Assembly: GCF_001591805.1 (NCBI RefSeq)
Contig: NZ_BCVP01000024.1
Location: 58,601-122,600, forward strand
Direction of reading: 5' to 3'
Source: Neobacillus novalis NBRC 102450
Lineage (GTDB): Bacteria > Bacillota > Bacilli > Bacillales > Cytobacillaceae
Length of the DNA stretch: 64,000 nucleotides
Part shown: piece by piece, positions 33,235 to 43,356 of the stretch
How the letters are laid out: the number at the start of each line of letters is the position of its first letter
How positions within the stretch are numbered: position 1 is the first letter of the stretch
Made by a program: the position numbers and the translations under genes
The notes under the pieces: model-generated
What the model saw: the letters and a program-made list of their open reading frames with translations, nothing else
Told to the model about the DNA's origin: nothing
Database searches by the model: none

Positions 33235-33867
33235 ATGAAAAAAACTGCCGCAAATGAAATTAACAGAGGCCAGGCGCTGTCTTTTCGCGTCCCTTCCGAT
33301 ATCCCGGACCATATTTTAAAACAGCTGCAAAAATTAAAGGAAACAGAAAGACGAAACTTTTCCAGTAAACTGGCGGAGTTTGTGGTACAGGGTGTAAGCA
33401 GTTCTTTTTCAAGGGAAAAGGAGTCTGTTACCATTCCGCTTCCGAAAAAGTTGACGAAGATACAGCGGGATTGGTTAAAGCATGAGCATTCCGAGGCGTT
33501 ATTAGGGAGCATTGTTTATCAGCTGATTTCTGACCCTGTTCGGTCGACTTCCCTACTCGCTGCCTTAAATAGTAACTCGTTGGATATAGAAGAGGCGTTG
33601 TATTTACAGGAGGAAATATTTCCTGAGGAACTTGCTGCTTCAACTGAAGAAGAAGTCAGCGGTCACGATGAACTTACTGATTCAACTGATGTAGAAGTCA
33701 GCGGTCACGACGAAATAGCCGCGGCGATTGACTTAAAGGATAGCGCGGATGATCTCGATGACTTTGATTGGGAAAGTGCAAAAAAGAAGCCTCAGCAAAC
33801 GGATGAAACAGAAGAACCTGATATAGACGACCTGCTTGGCGGGTTTTTGGCGAATATGAATAAGTAA
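33235..33867 (+). CDS. Putative ParM-partner adaptor with two RHH-like units
   Basis: A 210-aa acidic protein I do not recognise as a named family. Unit 1 (about residues 13-53) reads as strand ALSFRVP, helix DHILKQLQKLKETE and helix NFSSKLAEFVVQGV. Unit 2 (about 63-99) reads as strand SVTIPLP, helix KIQRDWLKHE and helix EALLGSIVYQLI. Both fit a ribbon-helix-helix pattern, so one chain could mimic an RHH dimer. A 14-residue repeat (STEEEVSGHDELTD / STDVEVSGHDEIAA) and an acidic tail ending DDLLGGFLANMNK follow. It is in an operon with the actin-like gene. By analogy to ParR/AlfB it would bind the iterons and the filament; this is inference. Confidence 0.6.
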   Translation: MKKTAANEINRGQALSFRVPSDIPDHILKQLQKLKETERRNFSSKLAEFVVQGVSSSFSREKESVTIPLPKKLTKIQRDWLKHEHSEALLGSIVYQLISDPVRSTSLLAALNSNSLDIEEALYLQEEIFPEELAASTEEEVSGHDELTDSTDVEVSGHDEIAAAIDLKDSADDLDDFDWESAKKKPQQTDETEEPDIDDLLGGFLANMNK

Positions 33868-33873
33868 AAGGTT

Positions 33874-33904
33874 GCAGCCCCGCATTGTCTTATTGCGGGG
33901 CTGT
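33874..33904 (+). terminator. Terminator of the ParM-like operon
   Basis: CAGCCCCGCA / TGCGGGGCTG with a 9-nt loop, followed by TTTGTTTTATTT. Confidence 0.88.
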
Positions 33905-33940
33905 TTGTTTTATTTGGCAGCTGGATGCGTGTGCAGCCAA

Positions 33941-34066
33941 CTAATGCTTATGATTCGGCAGTTTCCCGCTTGGATTTCCTTTGCCATGCTGTTCTTTATT
34001 CTTCTTGGCCTTTTCCTGATTTTCCTGCAGCTTTTCGACAAACTCATGGGTATCTTTATTATCCAT
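33941..34066 (-). CDS. DUF4023-like small protein, 41 aa
   Basis: A 41-aa charged peptide beginning MDNKDTHEFVEKLQENQEKA and ending SGKLPNHKH. The SD AAGGAGG lies 9 nt before the ATG. Length and the THEFVEKLQENQEKA opening match my recollection of the DUF4023 family of Bacillaceae, whose function is unknown. It lies between the convergent end of the ParM-like operon and gdhA, in the gdhA direction. A longer plus-strand frame over the same DNA is not real. Confidence 0.7.
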   Translation of the reverse strand: MDNKDTHEFVEKLQENQEKAKKNKEQHGKGNPSGKLPNHKH

Positions 34067-34135
34067 ATCGCAAAACCTCCTTGATAATTGAACCAATGTT
34101 AATGTAACCAGCCGAAGTCGAAAACATACAAATAA

Positions 34136-34159
34136 AAAAATCTCCTATTAAGGAGATTT

Positions 34160-34161
<2 letters not shown>
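34136..34161 (-). terminator. Terminator of gdhA
   Basis: AAAAATCTCCT / AGGAGATTTTT around a 4-nt loop. It overlaps the gdhA stop codon at 34160-34162. Confidence 0.8.
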
Positions 34162-35608
<1,447 letters not shown>

Positions 35609-35712
35609 TTAGTATCGTTTTATTTTATAATTGATAAATAATCTAAGCAATATGAAAAATAGATAAGATTAATGCCGAAAATAGATTGATTGAAAAAATG
35701 AGGTGGAATTTG

Positions 35713-36618
35713 ATGGAGTTACGACAGATTCAATACTTTATCGAGGTGGCCAAACGGGAGCATGTGACCGAGGCCGCCCACGCCCTGCATGTCGCCCAAT
35801 CCGCAGTGAGCAGACAAATCGTCAATTTGGAAGCGGAGTTAGGTGTCGATTTATTTATTCGAGAAGGACGAAATGTGAAGCTGACGCCGATTGGATCCCT
35901 ATTTTTGGAGCAAATGGAGCAGGCGATGAAGCTGATTGACAATGCCAAACGGGAAGTGGAGGAATTTTTGGACCCGGAGAAAGGAACGATTCGGATTGGC
36001 TTTCCAAGCAGTCTGGCGGCCTACATACTGCCAACTTGTATTTCCGCATTTCGCGAGCGCTATCCGCAAGTGAAATTTCAGCTAAATCAAGGGTCCTACC
36101 CCTATTTAATTGATGGTGTTATAAAAGGGGATTTTGACCTTGCGCTGCTTGGTCCGGTGCCGAAAAAGGAAAAAAAAATTAAAGGAAGAACATTATTTAC
36201 TGAAAATATTGTTGCCCTAGTGCCGCATACCCATCCGCTTGCCAGCAAACGGATCTTAACATTAAGTGAATTGCGCGAGGATTCCTTTGTCCTCTTTCCA
36301 AATGGTTTTGTCTTGCGAGAAATTATTGTTAATGCTTGCAATCAGCTTGGGTTCCAGCCAAAGGTATCATTTGAGGGGCAGGATATTGACGCTATTAAAG
36401 GCTTGGTCTCAGCCGGGCTTGGGGTGACGCTGATTCCTGAGATTACCTTAATTGACAGCCTGCCGCGTTCAACGGTTAAGATTCCAATTACGGAGCCTAA
36501 CGTTAGCCGGACCGTCGGGGTGATTATTCCCAGTGAGCGCGAACTGCTCCCAACAGAAAAGCTGTTTTATGAGTTTCTAAGCGAGTTTTTCAGTATATTA
36601 AATAGCTTTCAAAATTAA
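35713..36618 (+). CDS. gltC: LysR-type regulator, GltC-like
   Basis: A 301-aa regulator. N-terminal winged helix: MELRQIQYFIEVAKREHVTE, AAHALHVAQSAVSRQI, LEAELGVDLFIREGRNVKLT. The effector-binding domain includes IRIGFPSSLAAYILPT, DLALLGPVPK and GLVSAGLGVTLIPE, which strongly resemble Bacillus subtilis GltC, the activator of glutamate synthase genes that also senses 2-oxoglutarate, glutamate and GDH. The ATG at 35713 has AGGTGG upstream. It sits between gdhA (divergent) and a glutamate-synthase-like gene (parallel), which supports this identity. Confidence 0.88.
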   Translation: MELRQIQYFIEVAKREHVTEAAHALHVAQSAVSRQIVNLEAELGVDLFIREGRNVKLTPIGSLFLEQMEQAMKLIDNAKREVEEFLDPEKGTIRIGFPSSLAAYILPTCISAFRERYPQVKFQLNQGSYPYLIDGVIKGDFDLALLGPVPKKEKKIKGRTLFTENIVALVPHTHPLASKRILTLSELREDSFVLFPNGFVLREIIVNACNQLGFQPKVSFEGQDIDAIKGLVSAGLGVTLIPEITLIDSLPRSTVKIPITEPNVSRTVGVIIPSERELLPTEKLFYEFLSEFFSILNSFQN

Positions 36619-36700
36619 TAATTCCTGCTCGAAAGTAGTCCGTTGTGGTAAAATTAGGTTTAAACACATTGCTATTGTACATATGTTATTAAAGTGGGAT

Positions 36701-36713
36701 GGTGCCTGACACC
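36701..36713 (+). repeat. CAGGCACC-type dispersed element
   Basis: GGTGCCTGACACC is the exact reverse complement of GGTGTCAGGCACC at 29725-29737. Here it lies 10 nt before the glutamate-synthase-like start, so it might affect its translation. Confidence 0.5.
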
Positions 36714-36723
36714 CGAGGGGGAA

Positions 36724-38352
36724 ATGAATTTGTTATTGACGGTTTTGCTTATTTTATTGGTTGTTTTTATCGGTGCTCCACTTTGTTTGTTTATCTGGCT
36801 CCATTTTGTCGCAAAAAAACCGCAGCATTCGATTATCCGCGCCCATCCGTATTTGGGCTGGATGCGTTACCTGTTGGAAAAAATGGGTCCTGAGCTCAGG
36901 CAATATTGGTTTGACAGCGATAATGGCAGCGGTCCCTTTTCACGCTCCGACTTCTTGGGGATTGTTTTTTCCGCCAAATATCGCAGCGACCTGTTAAGCT
37001 TTGGTTCCAAACGTGACTTTGAAAAACCAGGCTATTATATAGCCAACGGTTTATTCCCGTTGTTAAATGAAGAATTGAGGGTCGACAATCAAGAAAAAAT
37101 TCATGCGATGAAATACAAGATTGACCATGAAGGCTTGTTTACTCGAAGAGAACACATTGAAAAGGATGAGGTTACCCGCTGGCTCTTTCCTGAAGAGGAC
37201 GCGATTGTCGTTGGTCCGGAGCGGGATTTCCCGTGGCGTCTGTGTGGACCCTTCGGCGCCTCGGCAACCTCTTACGGGGCGGTTGGGGAACACTATATCC
37301 TTTCGACAGGCCGCGGCAGCAGTATGGCGGGCGGTTCATGGATTAATACCGGTGAAGGCGGCATTGCGCCGGAACACTTAGAAAGCGGTGCCGATGTTGT
37401 CGCGCAAATTGGTCCTGGTTTATTTGGCTACCGTGATCCGGATGGGAATTTTTCGCTGGCAGAATTTAAGTTGAAGGCACTCGAACCAAATGTGAAAGCA
37501 TTCGAACTTAAATTTGGTCAAGGGGCAAAAATCCGTGGCGGTCATCTCGAAGGCTCGAAGGTCACGCCAAAAGTGGCCAGCATTCGTAAAGTGCTTGTAG
37601 GGCAGACGATTAATTCGCCGAACCGTTTTCCATTTTTGCATAATTCCTATGAAACATTGCAGTTTATCCAAACATTACAAGCTGAAGGCGGCAAACCTGT
37701 CGGCATCAAAATCGTCGTCGGCTATCATTCGAACCTCGATGAATTTTTCGAGGCAATGAATCAACTGAAAATTTATCCTGATTTTATCACCGTTGACGGC
37801 GGTGAAGGCGGCACGGGTGCCACGTACAAATCGATGGCGGATAGTATGGGACTTCCGCTATATCCGGCTTTAGTGGCTGTTGTTGACAAGGCATGGCAGT
37901 TTGGCGTGCGTGATAAGTTGAAAATTTTTGCCTCCGGGAAACTAATTTCTGCCGATAAAATTGCGATTGCGCTTGGGATTGGTGCCGATGCGGTCAACTC
38001 TGCGCGCGGCTTTATGATTGCCAATGGCTGCATTATGGCGATGCAGTGTCATACCGGTAAATGCCCGGCAGGTGTTACGACGACCGACCCGAAATATCAA
38101 GAAGCGCTTGTGTCTGAGGAAAAGCAATGGCGTGTGATGAATTATATTATCAATGTCCGCCAAGGACTTTATGCCCTCGGAGCTGCATGCGGCATCGATA
38201 CACCGCGGAAATTCACGCGTGAGCATATTGTTTTTAAAACAGATGATGGCCAAGTGAAAAGACTGTCCGACCTGTTTCCCCTGCCTGGTACCTTGGAGGA
38301 ATTTCCGAAAAGACAGCTTTTTACTGATGTTGAGAATTTGGATGTTGGGTAA
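36724..38352 (+). CDS. yerD: FMN-binding glutamate synthase family protein (YerD-like)
   Basis: A 542-aa protein with one N-terminal membrane helix (LLLTVLLILLVVFIGAPLCLF region) and the FMN/Fe-S half of glutamate synthase: GEGGIAPEHLESGADVVAQIG, then KIVVGYHSN, TVDGGEGGTGA, and the 3Fe-4S cysteines in CHTGKCPAG. It lacks the glutaminase and FAD parts, so it is either a ferredoxin-dependent synthase-like enzyme or a related FMN oxidoreductase. Start uncertain: ATG 36724 has GAGGGGG only 2 nt away, while the upstream GTG 36694 has no SD. Probably controlled by gltC next to it. Confidence 0.82.
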   Translation: MNLLLTVLLILLVVFIGAPLCLFIWLHFVAKKPQHSIIRAHPYLGWMRYLLEKMGPELRQYWFDSDNGSGPFSRSDFLGIVFSAKYRSDLLSFGSKRDFEKPGYYIANGLFPLLNEELRVDNQEKIHAMKYKIDHEGLFTRREHIEKDEVTRWLFPEEDAIVVGPERDFPWRLCGPFGASATSYGAVGEHYILSTGRGSSMAGGSWINTGEGGIAPEHLESGADVVAQIGPGLFGYRDPDGNFSLAEFKLKALEPNVKAFELKFGQGAKIRGGHLEGSKVTPKVASIRKVLVGQTINSPNRFPFLHNSYETLQFIQTLQAEGGKPVGIKIVVGYHSNLDEFFEAMNQLKIYPDFITVDGGEGGTGATYKSMADSMGLPLYPALVAVVDKAWQFGVRDKLKIFASGKLISADKIAIALGIGADAVNSARGFMIANGCIMAMQCHTGKCPAGVTTTDPKYQEALVSEEKQWRVMNYIINVRQGLYALGAACGIDTPRKFTREHIVFKTDDGQVKRLSDLFPLPGTLEEFPKRQLFTDVENLDVG

Positions 38353-38383
38353 CTTAAAACGAATATGAATAGGTGGGTGGTCT

Positions 38384-39340
38384 ATGGAACTGCCTGAAAA
38401 CATTGTCTTAGCCAACGGGATGTTAAATGAAGGGCTAATCCTGAAGAAGGAACCCCTTTATCAAGGGATGAATGGAAGATTTGTCGAAAGATTCTATTTG
38501 TCTCCTTCGGCTAGCTATATTTTTAAACCATTAACGAATAATGGTCAATTAGGCCGCGAGGTGTGGGTCCATGAGCATGTCCTCCCCTCATTTCCAGCCA
38601 TTTTTCCAAAAATTATTTCCTATCAGATTAGTGATTCTCCGGATTTAAATTGGATGATTCTCGAGGACCTTGGCCAGCTTTCACACGATTTTAACGGGGA
38701 AACTGTTTTAGGTGTGATCAAATGGGCGGCCTGGTGGCATTCCCTTCCGACTGATCAATTTACGGATGTGCCGAGTTCTGGTCTGAAACCGCGGATTGAG
38801 GAAATTGTTGCCGACATTAGCAGGCAGCAGGAGAAATTTTTTCAATTACTGCCGAAGTTGCAAATGGAGGAGCGGCAAGTTCGGCCTATTTTCTCTCTGT
38901 TTGATAGATTGGTATTTTCGAAGAAATTGGTTTTGTCGCACGGAGATTTGCATTCGGGGAATTTTGCGGTCACTGCTGATAGGTTTGCGGTGTTAGACTG
39001 GGAGCATCTGCACTTAAACACACCCTACTGGGATTTGTACCATGTGCTTGACATGTCCCATCCCCTTTTTCCTAAAAAAATGACCAGCCAGTTTCGGGAG
39101 CGCGCTTTGCGATCCTATCTTGCTGAGGTGGAGCTGGAGCTTGATGGCGAGGCGTTTTTGCACGAGTACTATTTGTTTTCAGCTATTTTCTCAATTTGGA
39201 TGATTTTGCTTATTCAAAAGGACTTGGATGCGGACGCTGGAAAATGGCCAGTGGAGCAGCTGAATGCCCAGCTTGAGGAGACCGTTTCTTGTCTTAAGCA
39301 GTGTGCAGCAGCACTTTTTGAAGGATTGGAAGGTTTATGA
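38384..39340 (+). CDS. APH-family phosphotransferase
   Basis: A 318-aa kinase-like protein. The catalytic loop LVLSHGDLHSGNFAV (Brenner motif HGDxHxxN) and the metal-binding VLDWEHLHLNTPYWDLYH are clear; SYIFKPLTNN near residue 48 carries the likely ATP lysine. Such proteins phosphorylate small molecules such as choline, aminoglycosides, fructosamine or thiamine; the substrate is unknown. It follows the glutamate-synthase-like gene by 31 nt and may be co-transcribed. A strong terminator follows. Confidence 0.8.
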   Translation: MELPENIVLANGMLNEGLILKKEPLYQGMNGRFVERFYLSPSASYIFKPLTNNGQLGREVWVHEHVLPSFPAIFPKIISYQISDSPDLNWMILEDLGQLSHDFNGETVLGVIKWAAWWHSLPTDQFTDVPSSGLKPRIEEIVADISRQQEKFFQLLPKLQMEERQVRPIFSLFDRLVFSKKLVLSHGDLHSGNFAVTADRFAVLDWEHLHLNTPYWDLYHVLDMSHPLFPKKMTSQFRERALRSYLAEVELELDGEAFLHEYYLFSAIFSIWMILLIQKDLDADAGKWPVEQLNAQLEETVSCLKQCAAALFEGLEGL

Positions 39341-39377
39341 AAAAGCTAACCCGTGACTTTTCCCCGGGTTAGCTTTT
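39341..39377. terminator. Convergent terminator
   Basis: AAAAGCTAACCCG / CGGGTTAGCTTTT, a perfect 13-bp stem shared by the phosphotransferase gene and pepT. Confidence 0.85.
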
Positions 39378-39386
39378 TTAAAAAAA

Positions 39387-40619
39387 TTAAGCTTTTTGTT
39401 CGGTCAGTTTGATGATTTCAATCACCGTTTGTGTGGCTTTAATCATGTTATCGACGGAAATAAACTCGTATTTGCCGTGGAAGTTTTCGCCGCCGGTAAA
39501 AATGTTCGGTGTTGGCAGCCCCATGTAGGAAAGCTGTGAACCGTCAGTGCCGCCGCGGATTGGCTTGATAATCGGTTTGATATCAAGGCTTTCCATCGCT
39601 TCTTGGGCAATGTCGACAATTTCCATGACTGGTTTGATTTTTTCACCCATGTTGTAATATTGATCGTTCAATTCGAGAATGATGTTGTCACTGCCGTATT
39701 GCCCCTTGAATTCATTGACGATGTTTTCAATCGTCGTTTTTCTTGCCTGGAAGATTTCCTTGTTATGGTCTCTGATAATATAGTTCAGTTTTGTTAGTTC
39801 TACATCGCCATTGAAGGAGAGCAGATGGTAGAAGCCTTCGTAGCCATCGGTATGTTCCGGTGCTTCTTGTGCTGGCAGCTTACTATGTAAGTCCATCGCA
39901 ATTTTCATCGAGTTGACCATTTTGTCCTTAGCAGAACCTGGGTGGATATTGGTGCCTTTGACCGTGATTTTCGCTGAGGCAGCATTGAAGCTTTCATACT
40001 CTAACTCCCCGAGCGGGCCGCCGTCAACGGTATAAGCGTATTTGGCCTCGAAGGCCGCAACGTCAAATTTATGTGGTCCCCTGCCAATTTCCTCGTCCGG
40101 CGTGAACGCAACGCGGATCTTACCGTGCTTGATTTCCGGATGTGCGGTTAGGTAGGCCATCGCGGTCATGATTTCGGTGACGCCGGCTTTGTTATCAGCG
40201 CCAAGGAGCGTCGTGCCGTCGGTCGTGATCAATGTGTGCCCTTTGTATTCTTTTAGGCTTGGGAAGTCTGTTGGTGACATGACCACCTTAAGGGCCTCGT
40301 TAAGCTTGATTTCTCCGCCGTCATAGTTTTCGATGATTTGCGGATTGACATTCGTGCCGGTGAAATCGGTTGCTGTGTCCACATGGGCGAGAAAGCCGAT
40401 GGTTGGGACTTCCTTTTCTGTGTTGGACGGTAAAGTCGCCATCACATAGCCATTTTCATCAATCGTCACCTCTTCCATGCCAATCGTTTTTAATTCATCG
40501 ACTAGCATGTGAAGCAGCGTCCACTGCCCCTCAGTTGATGGACAGGTTTCACTGTTTTCATCAGACTGCGTATCTACTTTAACATAGGAAGTAAACCTTT
40601 CAATCAATTCGTTTTTCAA
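39387..40619 (-). CDS. pepT: Peptidase T (tripeptide aminopeptidase)
   Basis: A 410-aa di-zinc M20B peptidase that removes the N-terminal residue of tripeptides in the cytoplasm. Metal and catalytic motifs: [14 protein letters not shown] (His and Asp), [12 protein letters not shown] (bridging Asp), [12 protein letters not shown] (catalytic Glu pair) and [12 protein letters not shown]. Full family length with the dimerisation lid in the middle. It appears monocistronic. Confidence 0.95.
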   Translation of the reverse strand: MKNELIERFTSYVKVDTQSDENSETCPSTEGQWTLLHMLVDELKTIGMEEVTIDENGYVMATLPSNTEKEVPTIGFLAHVDTATDFTGTNVNPQIIENYDGGEIKLNEALKVVMSPTDFPSLKEYKGHTLITTDGTTLLGADNKAGVTEIMTAMAYLTAHPEIKHGKIRVAFTPDEEIGRGPHKFDVAAFEAKYAYTVDGGPLGELEYESFNAASAKITVKGTNIHPGSAKDKMVNSMKIAMDLHSKLPAQEAPEHTDGYEGFYHLLSFNGDVELTKLNYIIRDHNKEIFQARKTTIENIVNEFKGQYGSDNIILELNDQYYNMGEKIKPVMEIVDIAQEAMESLDIKPIIKPIRGGTDGSQLSYMGLPTPNIFTGGENFHGKYEFISVDNMIKATQTVIEIIKLTEQKA

Positions 40620-40709
40620 TTTAACGCACTCCCCTTTATTAAGTTTTTTTCATATATATCATATCATTTTGAGAGAGCGGTAACACGTTTTTAGAAACAC
40701 ACAGTGCAT

Positions 40710-40847
40710 GGGAGAGTTTACTCTCGGATAAGAGTATTTTACTCTCATTGAAAGAAAATACTCTCCGATAAACGAAATTTACTCTCGATTCACGAATTAT
40801 TCTATAAAAAGCAAACTTTACCCTCACCTATCCACGAATTACCCCCC
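40710..40847. repeat. Degenerate ~21-nt repeat array (ACTCTC motif)
   Basis: ACTCTC begins at 40720, 40741, 40760 and 40781, with ACCCTC at 40820. Spacings are 21, 19, 21 and 39 nt, and the intervening text is similar (TAAnnGAAATTT-like). It lies between pepT and the TetR/ABC locus. A different-sequence array with the same 21-nt pitch lies at 44671-44781. Confidence 0.55.
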
Positions 40848-40930
40848 AATAGGTGCAATGTACTTGTTGGAAAGCCATACTATACCGATTACAAACAGTT
40901 CATAATTTTGTAAAAAATATAACTTGCCAC

Positions 40931-40989
40931 CTATTGACCAGGTGGGTCAGCGGGAATATAATGGCTCTATTGACTGATGTGGTCAATAG
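40931..40989 (+). promoter_or_regulatory. Promoter with two operators CTATTGAC-N7-GTCAATAG
   Basis: The sigma-A promoter is TTGACC (40934-40939), 17-nt spacer, TATAAT (40957-40962). O2 at 40967-40989 is a perfect inverted repeat CTATTGAC-N7-GTCAATAG. O1 at 40931-40953 has the same left arm and 7-nt spacing with a partial right arm (GTCA) and overlaps -35. Probable sites of the TetR protein encoded just downstream. Confidence 0.72.
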
Positions 40990-41012
40990 CGTTTAAAGGA
41001 GGAAACACAACA

Positions 41013-41636
41013 ATGTTTTCGAAATTTCTCAACCTAGATAAAGAAAAACAAGACCGTATCATCAATGCTGCCATAAAGGAATTTGCCCAGAAAGGGTATT
41101 CATCAGCCTCGACTAATGAAATCGTGAAAGAAGCGGAAATATCAAAGGGATTGCTGTTTCATTATTTCCAAAACAAAAAGCAGCTTTACTTATTTTTGTT
41201 TGATTATTGCTACGAATTGCTTGCGGATGAATTTTACAAAAAAATTAATTTTTCGGAGGAAGATTTTTTCAAAAGAATCCGGCATGCAGTATCGATCAAA
41301 ATGGACTTACTCAGTCAGTATCCGGACATCTTTAAATTTATCGAAGAGGCATATTTTGAGGACTCGCCACTAATAAAAATCGAATTAGGAAAACGGATAA
41401 AGGAACTGACGGATATCAACTTTGGGAAAATTTACCAAGGCATTGATTTGTCGAAGTTCCGAGAAGACGTCGATGTTCAAAAAATCCTCAAGATTATTAC
41501 CTGGACCTTTGAAAAATTAAGCGAAGAGGAGCTTAACAAAGCAAAGCTGTCACCCGGACACGAAATCGATTTTCAACAACTGCAAATCAAAGCAGAAGAG
41601 TATTTCGAGGTTTTAACGACATGTTTTTATAAATAA
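41013..41636 (+). CDS. TetR/AcrR family regulator of an ABC exporter
   Basis: A 207-aa repressor. INAAIKEFAQKGYSSASTNE and EIVKEAEISKGLLFHYFQNK form the DNA-binding domain; the rest is helical. The ATG at 41013 has AAAGGAGG upstream. It is the first gene of a unit with an ATPase and two permeases that starts 13 nt downstream. The promoter carries two matched inverted repeats, consistent with autoregulation of the whole operon. Confidence 0.87.
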   Translation: MFSKFLNLDKEKQDRIINAAIKEFAQKGYSSASTNEIVKEAEISKGLLFHYFQNKKQLYLFLFDYCYELLADEFYKKINFSEEDFFKRIRHAVSIKMDLLSQYPDIFKFIEEAYFEDSPLIKIELGKRIKELTDINFGKIYQGIDLSKFREDVDVQKILKIITWTFEKLSEEELNKAKLSPGHEIDFQQLQIKAEEYFEVLTTCFYK

Positions 41637-41649
41637 GGGGGGCGCAAAG

Positions 41650-42534
41650 ATGAATGTAATTGAAATTAATAACCTGACAAAAACGTACGGCAAGGCAAGA
41701 GGAATTACCGACATCAGCTTTCATGTTGAACAAGGCGAGATTTTTGGTTTCATTGGGCCAAACGGGGCCGGTAAATCGACAACCATCCGCACCCTGTTGT
41801 CACTCATTTACCCAACCAGCGGCAGTGCAACGATTTTTGGCAAGGATTGTGTGCAAGCAGCTCCTGAAATCAAAAAAGAAATTGGTTACCTTCCGTCAGA
41901 AGTTTTTTACTATGACAATATGAAAGTAAAGGACCTATTAAAATACTCAGCTAGTTTTTATAAAAAGGATTGCAATAAGCGAATCAAAGAATTGGCGGAA
42001 ATCATGGATCTCGATCTTAATAAAAAAATCGATGACCTCTCCCTGGGAAATAAAAAGAAGGTCGGGATTGTTCAGGGGCTGCTTCATGAGCCGAAACTGA
42101 TTATTCTCGATGAACCAACGAGCGGCCTCGATCCACTCATGCAGCAGAAATTCTTTGAGCTCCTCGAGGAAGAGAATAAAAAAGGTGCGACGATTCTCTT
42201 TTCGTCACACATCCTCAGTGAGGTTCAAAGACTATGCAATCGCGTCGCCATTATTAAGGAAGGCAAGATTGTCACCGTTGAAAAGATTAGCACCTTGCAA
42301 GAAAACAACTATAAAAAGTTTAAAATTGAAACAAAAACCCAACTTGACAGAAATTACTTCAATATTAGCGGCGTTAACAATTTAGAGGTTAACAATAACG
42401 TTACCAGCTTTATTTTTAAAGGAAATATTAACGATGTTATGAAAAAAATTGCCGCGACAGAAATTGCCAACCTCTGGATTGAAGAGCCTGACCTTGAGGA
42501 GATCTTTATGCACTATTACGAAAAGGAGGTCTAG
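41650..42534 (+). CDS. ABC transporter ATP-binding protein (ABC-2 type)
   Basis: A 294-aa ATPase with Walker A GPNGAGKSTT, signature LSLGNKKKVGIVQGLL, Walker B LIILDEPTSGLDPLMQ and switch His SSHILSEV, then an extended C-terminal domain. It resembles exporters linked to bacitracin- or lantibiotic-type resistance. It is in an operon with two homologous permeases, which would form a heterodimeric channel. The substrate is unknown. Confidence 0.88.
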   Translation: MNVIEINNLTKTYGKARGITDISFHVEQGEIFGFIGPNGAGKSTTIRTLLSLIYPTSGSATIFGKDCVQAAPEIKKEIGYLPSEVFYYDNMKVKDLLKYSASFYKKDCNKRIKELAEIMDLDLNKKIDDLSLGNKKKVGIVQGLLHEPKLIILDEPTSGLDPLMQQKFFELLEEENKKGATILFSSHILSEVQRLCNRVAIIKEGKIVTVEKISTLQENNYKKFKIETKTQLDRNYFNISGVNNLEVNNNVTSFIFKGNINDVMKKIAATEIANLWIEEPDLEEIFMHYYEKEV

Positions 42535-42540
42535 TAAGCT

Positions 42541-43338
42541 ATGAATATCTTTTTGCATGAGTTGAGGGCATATCGGAAGTCGACAATGATTTGGTCGATT
42601 TCATTAGCAGCGATTGTAGTCTTTTATATGTCGCTTTATCCTTCATTTGCGCGTGATGCAGCGGAGTTTACCAAAATCCTTGAAGGGTATCCGGAGGCAA
42701 TCCGCAATGCACTCGGAATCAACCTGGGCGGGTTCTTTACGATTCTAGGATTCTACTGCTTTCCGCTAGCGTTTATTACCTTGTGCGGCGCTATTCAGGC
42801 GATGAATCTGGGCACAGCCATTGTCAGCAAGGAAGTCCGGGAAAAAACAGCTGATTTTCTATTAACAAAACCGATTACCCGCACCCAGGTTTTGACAGCC
42901 AAGCTGCTGGCAGCACTTACTTCACTTGTCATCACCAATATCGTTTATATCGTGGCTGCGAGCATCATGATGTTTCAAGTGAAGACAGAAGACTTTAGCT
43001 TCAAACTTTTTATCATGCTGTCACTCACGCTGTTGTTTATCCAGCTGATTTTTCTAGCACTAGGCATCATCATTTCTGTCATTGTTCCAAAAATCAAGTC
43101 GGTACTGACTGTCTCACTTGCAACCGTGTTTGGCTTTTACTTTTTAGGGATGCTTAGCGGCGCATCTGGTGAGGAAGCAAAACGCTATCTTTCGCCGTTT
43201 AAATATTTCGAAACTGCCTATATTCTGAAAAATAAAGGCTTCGAGGCATCCTTCTTAATTGCTGGAGTCATTATAATCATTCTTGCCATCGCGGCGAGTT
43301 ATTTGGTATATGCGAAAAAGGATATTCATGCTGTCTAA
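42541..43338 (+). CDS. ABC-2 type permease, first of two
   Basis: A 265-aa membrane protein with six helices. The signature EVREKTADFLLTKPITRTQVLTAKLLAA sits in the cytoplasmic loop between helices 2 and 3 (quoted here in parts: EKTADFLLTKPITR, TAKLLAA). It is clearly paralogous to the next gene (EERDKTAEFLFTKPVARTTI). It begins 6 nt after the ATPase gene. Confidence 0.85.
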   Translation: MNIFLHELRAYRKSTMIWSISLAAIVVFYMSLYPSFARDAAEFTKILEGYPEAIRNALGINLGGFFTILGFYCFPLAFITLCGAIQAMNLGTAIVSKEVREKTADFLLTKPITRTQVLTAKLLAALTSLVITNIVYIVAASIMMFQVKTEDFSFKLFIMLSLTLLFIQLIFLALGIIISVIVPKIKSVLTVSLATVFGFYFLGMLSGASGEEAKRYLSPFKYFETAYILKNKGFEASFLIAGVIIIILAIAASYLVYAKKDIHAV

Positions 43339-43356
43339 TATGGGGGTGGATCAATC

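Noticed and set aside
33872..34084. Plus-strand hydrophobic 70-aa frame after the ParM-like operon
   Set aside because: It starts in the operon terminator and lies opposite the 41-aa minus-strand gene that has a perfect SD.
36694..36723. GTG start 30 nt upstream for the glutamate-synthase-like gene
   Set aside because: No SD, and the added residues come from a dispersed CAGGCACC-type element.
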